In this document: piece by piece, positions 1 through 5,883 of the stretch
How the letters are laid out: every line of letters begins with the position of its first letter
Position numbering within the stretch: position 1 is the first letter of the stretch
Origin: Paracoccaceae bacterium
Lineage (GTDB): Bacteria; Pseudomonadota; Alphaproteobacteria; Rhodobacterales; Rhodobacteraceae
NCBI GenBank assembly: GCA_024304875.1
Contig: JAMWZF010000203.1
Location: forward strand, 1 to 5,883
Direction: 5' to 3'
Length of the DNA stretch: 5,883 nucleotides
The notes under the pieces: generated by a model
Databases searched by the model: none
Seen by the model: the letters and a program-made list of their open reading frames with translations, nothing else
Told to the model about the DNA's origin: nothing
Translations under genes and position numbers: made by a program

Positions 1-16
1 GGGTAGGGTCCTGCCC

Positions 17-667
17 ATGATCGTCTCGCCCCGCCGCCGGTTCATCTTCGTCCACATCCCCAAGACCGGGGGCACGGCCATGGCGCTGGCGCTCGAGGCG
101 CGGGCGATGGCGGACGACATCCTGGTGGGCGACACGCCCAAGGCCCTGCGGCGCCGGCGGCGGCTGAAGGGGGTGCAAACCGCCGGGCGGCTCTGGAAAC
201 ATTCGACGCTGGCCGAGGCGGAAGGGCTGATCAGCCGGGACCAGATGGCCGAGTGGTTCACCTTCACCCTCGTCCGCAATCCCTGGGACCGGCTGGTGAG
301 CTACTATCACTGGCTGGGGACGCAGACCTTCGACCACCCGGCGGTAGCGCTGGCGAAGTCCCATGATTTCAGCGGCTTCCTCAACGCCGACCACACACGC
401 CAAAGCCTGCGGCGCCACCCATTTGCCCGTTACATGACGGACGCGGCTGGGGCCGAGCATTGCACGGCTTATGTCCGGCTGGAGCATCTTGAGGAGGACC
501 TGCCCCCGGTGGCCGCCCACCTCGGGTTCCGGCCGGAGATGACCCGCGCGAACGAGAGCGACCGGGACCGGGACTGGCGCGGTTACTATTCGGATGCCGA
601 TGCCGAACTGGTGGCCGACCTCTGCGCGCCGGACATCGCGCGGTTCGGATACCGCTTCGACGGCTGA
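17..667 (+). CDS. Sulfotransferase-family protein (family 2 type)
   Basis: The 216-residue product carries the two PAPS-binding signatures of sulfotransferases. The 5'-phosphosulfate loop is at residues 13-20 (HIPKTGGT), directly after a first beta strand (FIFV). The 3'-phosphate region is at about 84-100 (LVRNPWDRLVSYYHW), with Arg87 as the key basic residue. The C-terminal DIARFGYRF ending is common in this family. Such enzymes transfer sulfate from PAPS to a sugar or other hydroxyl acceptor, often a surface polysaccharide; the acceptor here cannot be read from sequence. Five consecutive arginines at 45-49 and a KH pair at 61-62 add basic surface. There is no signal peptide or membrane segment, so it is probably cytosolic. 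The ATG at 17 is preferred because the phosphosulfate loop normally begins 10-15 residues into these proteins. The frame stays open upstream to the window edge and no clear ribosome binding site is visible. No PAPS-synthesis or glycosyltransferase gene is adjacent. Confidence 0.88.
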   Translation: MIVSPRRRFIFVHIPKTGGTAMALALEARAMADDILVGDTPKALRRRRRLKGVQTAGRLWKHSTLAEAEGLISRDQMAEWFTFTLVRNPWDRLVSYYHWLGTQTFDHPAVALAKSHDFSGFLNADHTRQSLRRHPFARYMTDAAGAEHCTAYVRLEHLEEDLPPVAAHLGFRPEMTRANESDRDRDWRGYYSDADAELVADLCAPDIARFGYRFDG

Positions 668-691
668 CCGCCGCTGCGTGGCCAAGAAAAA

Positions 692-711
692 AGGCGGGCC
701 GAAGCCCGCCT
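692..711 (-). terminator. Rho-independent terminator with UUCG tetraloop, end of the fad operon
   Basis: A perfect 7-bp stem, GGCGGGC (693-699) against GCCCGCC (704-710), extends by one A-T pair to 692/711. In the minus-strand RNA the loop is UUCG closed by C-G, the very stable cUUCGg tetraloop, and the stem is followed by six U residues (687-692 read in reverse). It starts 27 nt after the stop of the multifunctional fatty-acid oxidation gene. The plus-strand sulfotransferase gene also ends 25 nt before it. The plus-direction tail (TCTCGTGTCT) is poorer in U, so termination should be stronger for the minus-strand transcript. Confidence 0.9.
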
Positions 712-738
712 CTCGTGTCTTCGGTGGTGTGGCCGCGC

Positions 739-2931
739 TCAGGCTGCCTTGCTGTCCACGCCCGTGCCGAACCGGCCGTAGAAGCTCTGCCCCTTCTCGG
801 CCATCTCGCGCAGGAGCGCCGGGCAGGCGAACCGCTCGCCGTGGGCGTCCGTCAGGCTGTCGCAGCGCTCTGCGGCATATTCCGCGCCCAGCATGTCGAG
901 CCAGGAGAACGGGCCGCCCGACCAGGGCGCGAAGCCCCAGCCGAGGATCGCGCCCACGTCCCCCTCGCGGATGTCCATCAGCACACCGTCCTCCAGCGCC
1001 CGCACGGCCTCGAGCACCTGGGCGAAGAGCAGGCGATGCTGCACCTCGGTCAGCTCGGGCTGCTCCTCGGCGACAGGGAACTTTTCGGACAGTCCGTCCC
1101 AGAGACCCTGCCGCTTGCCCTTGTCGTCGTAGGCGTAGAAGCCCGCGTTCGACTTGCGGCCCAGCCGCCCCTCGTCCGCCATCCAGAACAGCACCTCGTC
1201 GGTGGTGTCGTCATAGGCGTCGCCCATCGCGGCCTTGGTCGCCTTGGCGATCTTCACGCCGAGGTCGATCGAGGTCTCGTCGGTCAGCTGCAGGGGCCCC
1301 AGGGGCATCCCCACCAGCTTGGCCGCGTTCTCGATCAGGGCGGGCTCCACACCTTCCTTCACCATGCGGATCCCCTCGTTGATGTAGGGGATGATGCAGC
1401 GGTTGGCGTAGAAGAAGCGGGCGTCGTTCACCACGATGGGCGTCTTGCGGATCTGGCGGACGTAGTCGAGGGCCTTGGCCACGGCCCGGTCGCCGGTTTC
1501 TTTGCCCTTGATGATCTCGACCAGCGCCATCTTCTCGACCGGGGAGAAGAAGTGGATGCCGATGAACTGCTCGGGGGTGTCGCTGGCCTTGGCCAGCTCG
1601 GTGATCGGCAGGGTGGAGGTGTTGGTGGCGAAGATGCAGTCATCGCCGACGACCTTCAGCACGTTTTTCGTGACCTCGGCCTTCACGCCCACGTCCTCGA
1701 AGACGGCTTCCACGATCAGGTCCGCGCCCTTCAGCGCGTCGTACTCGGTGGTGGCGGTGATGCGGGACAGGATCTCGTCCTTCTTCTCGGGCGTGATTTT
1801 CTTCCGGCTGATCCCCTTGTCGAGGTAGCTCTCGACGTAGGCGCGGCCCTTGTCCGCCGCCTCCTGCTTCTGGTCGATCAGGACGACCTCGATGCCGTTC
1901 TGGGCGGAGACCAGCGCGATCCCCGCGCCCATCATGCCCGCGCCCATGACGCCGACCTTCTTCACCTTCTGGTCCGGCACGTCAGGCCGGTTGGCGCCTT
2001 TCTCCAGCGCCTCCTTGTTGATGAAGAGCGACCGGATCATCGCGGTGGATGACGGGTTCATCAGCACGTTGGTGAACCAGCGCGCCTCGATCTTGAGCGC
2101 GGTGTCGAAGGGCACCAGCGCGCCTTCGTAGACCGCCGAAAGCAGGGCCTTGGCCGCCGGATAGACGCCCATCGTGTTGCCGTTCACCATGGCCGAGGCG
2201 CCCACGAAGGTCATGAAGCCGGCCGGGTGGTAGGGGGCGCCGCCGGGCATCTTGTAGCCCTTCTCGTCCCAGGGCTTGACGATGGAGGGGGTCGACAGGA
2301 CCCACTCCTTCGCCGCCGCCAGCGGGTCGTCCACGACCTCGTCGATCACCCCGGCCTTCATCGCGCCCTTGGGGTCGTTCAGCTTGCCTTGCAGCAGCAG
2401 GGGAGAGGCGGCCATCGCGCCCATCTTGCGGACAAGCCGGGTGGTCCCGCCCATGCCGGGGAAGATGCCGACCATGATCTCGGGCAGGCCGATCTTGGCC
2501 TTCGGATTGTCGGCGGCGAAGATGCGGTGGCAGGCCAGCGGGATCTCCAGCCCGATGCCGAGGGCGGTGCCGGGCAGGGCGGCGGCGATGGGCTTGCCGC
2601 CCTTGTTGGTCTTGGGGTCCATGCCCGCGCGCTCGATCTTGCGCAGGATGCCGTGGGCGCCCATCAGGCCGTCCATCAGGCCCTTCGCGGGGTCGTCCCC
2701 GGCGCTCTCCTTCATCTTGGCGATGACGTTGAGGTCCATGCCCCCGGCGAAGGTCTCCTTGCCCGAGGTGATGACGATGCCCTTGACCGCCTCGTCTGCC
2801 AGCGCGTCGTCGACCAGCGCCTCCAGTTCGGGCCAGGCCTCCATGGTCATGACGTTCATGGATCTGCCGGGGACGTCCCAGGTGATCACGGCGACGCCGT
2901 CGGCGCCTTTTTCCATCGTGAAATCGGTCAT
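739..2931 (-). CDS. fadJ: Multifunctional enoyl-CoA hydratase / 3-hydroxyacyl-CoA dehydrogenase (fatty-acid oxidation complex alpha subunit)
   Basis: The 730-residue protein matches the length of FadB/FadJ. An N-terminal crotonase domain (about 1-190) has the AGGMDL segment of the CoA/oxyanion region and two catalytic glutamates, Glu129 (GIGLE) and Glu151 (GLPE). After a linker, an NAD-binding Rossmann domain begins near 323 with GxGxxG at 330-335 and Asp353 for the ribose. The dehydrogenase centre shows Ser439 (NTST), His460 (GIHFFSP), Glu472 and Asn510. Two C-terminal dehydrogenase domains follow (about 503-600 and 630-720), including NAGFYAY and GWGFAPWSGGP. It hydrates trans-2-enoyl-CoA and oxidises L-3-hydroxyacyl-CoA with NAD+ in cytosolic beta-oxidation. 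Isomerase or epimerase activity is known for the family but not shown here. It follows the thiolase by 12 bp, implying an operon and an alpha-beta complex. The thiolase-first order resembles fadIJ of enterobacteria, but fadB would be an equally defensible symbol. The reading frame is intact. Confidence 0.96.
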   Translation of the reverse strand: MTDFTMEKGADGVAVITWDVPGRSMNVMTMEAWPELEALVDDALADEAVKGIVITSGKETFAGGMDLNVIAKMKESAGDDPAKGLMDGLMGAHGILRKIERAGMDPKTNKGGKPIAAALPGTALGIGLEIPLACHRIFAADNPKAKIGLPEIMVGIFPGMGGTTRLVRKMGAMAASPLLLQGKLNDPKGAMKAGVIDEVVDDPLAAAKEWVLSTPSIVKPWDEKGYKMPGGAPYHPAGFMTFVGASAMVNGNTMGVYPAAKALLSAVYEGALVPFDTALKIEARWFTNVLMNPSSTAMIRSLFINKEALEKGANRPDVPDQKVKKVGVMGAGMMGAGIALVSAQNGIEVVLIDQKQEAADKGRAYVESYLDKGISRKKITPEKKDEILSRITATTEYDALKGADLIVEAVFEDVGVKAEVTKNVLKVVGDDCIFATNTSTLPITELAKASDTPEQFIGIHFFSPVEKMALVEIIKGKETGDRAVAKALDYVRQIRKTPIVVNDARFFYANRCIIPYINEGIRMVKEGVEPALIENAAKLVGMPLGPLQLTDETSIDLGVKIAKATKAAMGDAYDDTTDEVLFWMADEGRLGRKSNAGFYAYDDKGKRQGLWDGLSEKFPVAEEQPELTEVQHRLLFAQVLEAVRALEDGVLMDIREGDVGAILGWGFAPWSGGPFSWLDMLGAEYAAERCDSLTDAHGERFACPALLREMAEKGQSFYGRFGTGVDSKAA

Positions 2932-2939
2932 GATGTCGG

Positions 2940-2943
2940 TCCC

Positions 2944-2945
<2 letters not shown>
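2940..2945 (-). promoter_or_regulatory. Ribosome binding site of the multifunctional enzyme, overlapping the thiolase stop codon
   Basis: The minus strand reads TAAGGGA, then 8 nt, then ATG. The AAGGGA Shine-Dalgarno shares two bases with the TAA stop of the thiolase. Ribosomes finishing the thiolase would therefore uncover or occupy this site, which suggests translational coupling and near-stoichiometric production of the two subunits. The coupling is inferred. Confidence 0.7.
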
Positions 2946-4155
<1,210 letters not shown>

Positions 4156-4160
4156 GGGGG

Positions 4161-4168
4161 TTCTCCTC
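4161..4168 (-). promoter_or_regulatory. Strong ribosome binding site of the thiolase gene
   Basis: GAGGAGAA on the minus strand ends 5 nt before the ATG, with the GAGGAG core 7 nt away. It is the best Shine-Dalgarno match in the window and fixes the thiolase start at 4155. Confidence 0.85.
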
Positions 4169-4246
4169 GGGCAGTCAGTTGACGCCCATGTGTCTACCCT
4201 CCCCCACGTCACGCAAGTGCGACGTCGCGGCGCGAAGGCGGAATAC

Positions 4247-4262
4247 TTTACGTTATCGTCAA
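4247..4262. promoter_or_regulatory. Candidate operator: LiuR-like (MerR-family) palindrome upstream of the fad operon
   Basis: The site TTTACGTTATCGTCAA is a 16-bp palindrome with 12 of 16 positions symmetric: two ACG/CGT half-sites around a TTAT centre with AT-rich edges. It stands out as an A+T-rich island in very GC-rich DNA. It lies 91 bp before the thiolase ATG and 21 bp after the GST stop. From memory, operators of LiuR-type MerR regulators of branched-chain amino-acid and fatty-acid catabolism have a similar form (TTkACGtwwACGTmAA-like). The position before a beta-oxidation operon agrees with that. No regulator gene is in the window, and I could not place a convincing -35/-10 pair, so the assignment is inference. 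Confidence 0.5.
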
Positions 4263-4283
4263 CCGGGGTCTGGTCACCCTGCG

Positions 4284-4922
4284 TCAGCCGGCCTTGGGCG
4301 GCCAGGCGCGCTGCATCAGGTCGTAGGGATGGGCCCAGCCGGGCGTGCCCTCGATCCGGGTCAGCCAGGCGTCGATGGCCGGCCAGTCGGCGCGGGTGAA
4401 GCCGAAGGGCTCGGGGTAGAAGAGGTAGGAGCAGCAGGAGACGTCGGCCATCGTCAGGCCCTCGCCCGCCAGCCAGTCCCGCCCGTTCAGCCGGCCCTCC
4501 AGCACCTGAAGCGCACCCTTGAAGCGGCCCGACAGGAAGGCGATCACCTCGGCCGGACGCTTCTCCTCGGGCAGGAAGTTCATCAGGAACCGGATCACCC
4601 CGGCCTGGGAGGACATCTTGTGATTGTCCCAGAGAACCCAGCGCAAAACCTCGTAGCGGTCCTCCGGCGCGCCGCCCAGATTGCCGGTGGTATCCGCGAT
4701 CCATTGCAGGATGACGCCCGACTGGGTGAGCCGCAGATCGCCGTCCACCAGCACCGGGGCCTCGCCCATCTCGTTGGTGCCGGACTTGTAGTCGGCCGAC
4801 CGGGCCTGCCCGTTGAAGAAATCGACGAACACCGGCTCCCACTCCAGCCCCGCGAGGGTCAGGCCGAGGGCGGCCTTGTAGGAATGGCCGCTTTCGCCGA
4901 AGCAATGGAGCTGGATCGTCAT
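4284..4922 (-). CDS. Glutathione S-transferase family protein
   Basis: The 212-residue protein has the cytosolic GST two-domain layout. An N-terminal thioredoxin-like domain (about 1-80) has cis-Pro56 (GEAPVL) and the glutathione gamma-glutamyl contact Gln67-Ser68 (LTQSGVILQWIAD). An all-helical C-terminal domain (about 86-205) carries the N-capping box T157-x-x-D160 in GEGLTMADVS. The candidate thiol-activating residue lies in CFGESGHSY, with Ser11 or Ser14 likely; no class can be assigned with confidence. Expected activities are glutathione conjugation, reduction or isomerisation of electrophiles; the substrate is unknown. The start at 4922 is preferred over an in-frame ATG at 5030. The shorter protein begins right at the first beta strand (TIQLHCF), the ATG overlaps the upstream stop as ATGA, and AAAGG (4931-4935) sits 8 nt upstream. 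Two adjacent cysteines (163-164) follow the capping box. It probably shares a transcript with the exported protein before it. Confidence 0.9.
   Translation of the reverse strand: MTIQLHCFGESGHSYKAALGLTLAGLEWEPVFVDFFNGQARSADYKSGTNEMGEAPVLVDGDLRLTQSGVILQWIADTTGNLGGAPEDRYEVLRWVLWDNHKMSSQAGVIRFLMNFLPEEKRPAEVIAFLSGRFKGALQVLEGRLNGRDWLAGEGLTMADVSCCSYLFYPEPFGFTRADWPAIDAWLTRIEGTPGWAHPYDLMQRAWPPKAG
4919..4922 (-). promoter_or_regulatory. ATGA stop/start overlap coupling the exported protein and the GST
   Basis: On the minus strand the four bases ATGA contain the GST start codon and the TGA stop of the upstream exported-protein gene. Such overlaps usually indicate translational coupling and a shared mRNA. 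The overlap is seen directly; the coupling is inferred. Confidence 0.75.
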
Positions 4923-5698
4923 GGGTCGGACCTTTCGGGATTGAGCGTGGTTTCGAGGGAAATGCGCCCTGTGGCCAGGTCGTAGGACAGGATCACCGGG
5001 CACCACAAGGCGGCGCAGCGCCGGTCCCACGCGTGGTAGCCGCGGGCTTCGGGGGCCGGCGTCATCACCGGCCGATCGGCCGGGACGAGGGCGAGTTCAT
5101 AAGGAACCCATCTCGTCAGGAAGGTCGCCATCGCCGCCACGCGGTCCTCCCGCACACCGCCGGGCAGGGTCCAGTCGATCCGGCAGGTCGTGCCGAAGTC
5201 ACGGGCCTCCAGGTGGAGGGTCGGGTGGCCCTCGCTTTCGTCCGCGTCGATGTCCCCCGTCGAGGACAGGACGACCGACCCGCCCGAGGGAGCCCGCCGT
5301 TCCCCGAAGAGATAGCCGGACGCCTCGTAGGCCGACATGCCGGGCGGCAGGATGTCCGGCGGTGCGAGTCCGGCCTCCAGCCCCAGGCAGGTGGTGCGGA
5401 ACATCCGCAGGATCAGGACGAGCCCGAGCTCGGTCCGCGCGGGATCGAGGATCGTGCCGTAGCGATCCTCCCGGGCCAGGAGGTCGTCATAGCCGGTGAC
5501 GTCGGCGAAGAGGGTCTCGGCCCGGGGGCGCTCGGTCGGGGCGGACAGGCCCTGGCCCCGGGCAATGGCGGGCAGGGCGGCGAGGGCCAGCACAAGCGCG
5601 GCGCGCCATCCTGCCGTCCGGCCCGGCTGCGCCCTTCGGAATTTGCGTTTTCTGGCCAGAATGAAGCAGGGGAGCGGTTCTGTTAACCGGCTGTTCAT
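4919..5698 (-). CDS. Unrecognised exported protein with four cysteines
   Basis: I do not recognise a family. From the ATG at 5698 the product is 259 residues. A basic stretch (ARKRKFRR at about 15-22) is followed by a hydrophobic core (AALVLALAALPA, about 33-44) and an A-I-A site at 44-46, as in a Sec signal peptide; a periplasmic location is inferred. No further membrane segment is seen. The mature part has exactly four cysteines (104, 172, 228, 233), an even number that could form two disulfides, and a Trp/Cys-rich end (WDRRCAALWC). The stop overlaps the next start as ATGA, which supports a real, translated gene. The start is uncertain. The same frame is open from an ATG at 5851 (310 residues), but that would bury the signal peptide about 80 residues in. 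The chosen ATG lacks a clear ribosome binding site and gives an unusually long n-region that crosses the left copy of the inverted repeat. Confidence 0.65.
   Translation of the reverse strand: MNSRLTEPLPCFILARKRKFRRAQPGRTAGWRAALVLALAALPAIARGQGLSAPTERPRAETLFADVTGYDDLLAREDRYGTILDPARTELGLVLILRMFRTTCLGLEAGLAPPDILPPGMSAYEASGYLFGERRAPSGGSVVLSSTGDIDADESEGHPTLHLEARDFGTTCRIDWTLPGGVREDRVAAMATFLTRWVPYELALVPADRPVMTPAPEARGYHAWDRRCAALWCPVILSYDLATGRISLETTLNPERSDP
5634..5666 (+). repeat. Left copy of inverted repeat with palindromic core TTCTGGCCAGAA
   Basis: Positions 5644-5666 are identical over 23 bp to the reverse complement of 5846-5868. The outer flank CTTCGGA (5634-5640) also matches the other copy after a 2-nt indel. 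The inner flank (from about 5667) resembles it at 9 of 12 positions after a 3-nt indel. The central 12 bp (5650-5661) form a perfect palindrome. This copy lies in the putative N-terminal coding part of the exported-protein gene, covering its FILARKR codons on the minus strand. Confidence 0.85.
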
Positions 5699-5883
5699 GC
5701 CCGGCGGGCCAGTGTCGGAGGCGCGCGGATAGCTGGCGAGCGACTCCGCGTCCAGAGTGAAGCCCCGGCCCGGCTTGTTTCGCCGCCCCCGCTGCAGCGG
5801 ATGCGCGGCCTTCTCGGCGGGTCGGGGTGGAGCGCCCCCTTGCTCCTTCATTCTGGCCAGAAAACGCAGTCCGAAGCTGGCCA
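5699..5883. other. Region at right edge without a convincing gene
   Basis: These 185 bp lie upstream of the chosen start of the exported-protein gene. The minus strand is open from an ATG at 5851 with fairly high third-position G+C, so an N-terminal extension cannot be ruled out. However, the predicted peptide is rich in Pro, Arg and Gly with no recognisable domain, and the ATG at 5851 has no Shine-Dalgarno. No clear promoter boxes or terminator are seen. The region includes the right copy of the inverted repeat and most of the interval between the two copies. Confidence 0.4.
5846..5876 (-). repeat. Right copy of inverted repeat with palindromic core TTCTGGCCAGAA
   Basis: The 23 bp at 5846-5868 are the exact reverse complement of the left copy. 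The palindromic core is at 5851-5862, and TCCGAAG (5870-5876) extends the match. The copy ends 7 bp before the window edge, so a possible extension cannot be judged. Read on the plus strand it encodes FILARKR in one frame, as the left copy does on the minus strand, so the two copies point outwards in that sense. No gene is recognised over it. Confidence 0.85.

Larger units (their letters stand above)
4156..4283 (-). other. Intergenic leader of the fad operon
   Basis: This 128-bp gap separates the GST stop from the thiolase start and is the only non-coding space inside the minus-strand block large enough for a promoter. It contains the palindrome at 4247-4262, a perfect 10-bp palindrome GCGACGTCGC at 4219-4228 and the thiolase ribosome binding site. 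No hairpin plus U-tract is seen after the GST gene, so read-through from upstream is possible. A TTGACG at 4257-4262 (minus strand) resembles a -35 box, but no good -10 lies 16-19 bp after it. Confidence 0.55.

Noticed and set aside
594..1382. Plus-strand 262-codon frame starting inside the sulfotransferase gene
   Set aside because: Its product is almost entirely Arg, Pro, Ser and Ala, typical of an out-of-frame reading. It crosses the terminator and runs antisense to the fad gene.
4219..4228. Perfect 10-bp palindrome GCGACGTCGC in the fad leader
   Set aside because: Short GC-rich palindromes arise often by chance at this composition. It is noted within the leader but not proposed as an operator.
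4238..4262. TTGACG on the minus strand as a -35 promoter element for the thiolase
   Set aside because: No acceptable -10 hexamer lies 16-19 bp downstream, and the bases are part of the palindrome, so I did not call a promoter.
4284..5030. Longer GST with 36 extra N-terminal residues
   Set aside because: The extension overlaps the upstream coding region, is Arg/Pro-rich and lies before the first beta strand of the thioredoxin fold. The ATGA overlap and ribosome binding site support 4922.
5496..5732. Plus-strand small frame with an internal ATG at 5661 right after the left palindrome
   Set aside because: There is no Shine-Dalgarno before the ATG. The resulting 23-residue peptide has no features, and the frame overlaps the signal-peptide region of the minus-strand gene.

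Overview
The window is high in G+C (roughly two-thirds by eye) and has dense, mostly minus-strand coding with strong G/C preference at third codon positions. This composition, the style of the fatty-acid oxidation proteins and the gene sizes suggest an alphaproteobacterium, most likely Rhodobacterales/Rhodobacteraceae. That assignment is inference, because no rRNA or other taxonomic marker is present.

Layout from left to right. A plus-strand sulfotransferase-family gene (17-667) converges on a minus-strand block. One GC-rich hairpin with a UUCG loop (692-711) lies between the convergent genes, and its U-tract faces the minus-strand transcript. The minus-strand block, read from right to left in transcription order, has four genes. 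The first is an unrecognised exported protein (4919-5698). The second is a glutathione S-transferase-family protein (4284-4922), whose start overlaps the preceding stop as ATGA. After a 128-bp gap comes a thiolase (2944-4155), and 12 bp further on a 730-residue multifunctional enoyl-CoA hydratase/3-hydroxyacyl-CoA dehydrogenase (739-2931). The last two form a compact fadA-fadJ type beta-oxidation operon ending at the hairpin terminator.

Function. The multifunctional enzyme hydrates 2-enoyl-CoA and oxidises the 3-hydroxyacyl-CoA. The thiolase then cleaves the 3-ketoacyl-CoA to acetyl-CoA plus a shortened acyl-CoA. All catalytic signature residues of both enzymes are present. In front of the thiolase is a 16-bp imperfect palindrome (4247-4262) resembling the operators of LiuR-type MerR regulators, which control acyl-CoA and branched-chain amino-acid catabolism in proteobacteria.

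The part not explained by ordinary genes is the right end. Two copies of a 23-bp identical sequence lie in inverted orientation (5644-5666 and 5846-5868). Each is built on the perfect 12-bp palindrome TTCTGGCCAGAA, and similarity with small indels extends beyond the 23 bp on both sides. They flank about 180 bp with no convincing gene. No phage, transposase, CRISPR array, tRNA or defence system is visible. The window is mainly ordinary chromosomal metabolism with one intriguing repeat pair.
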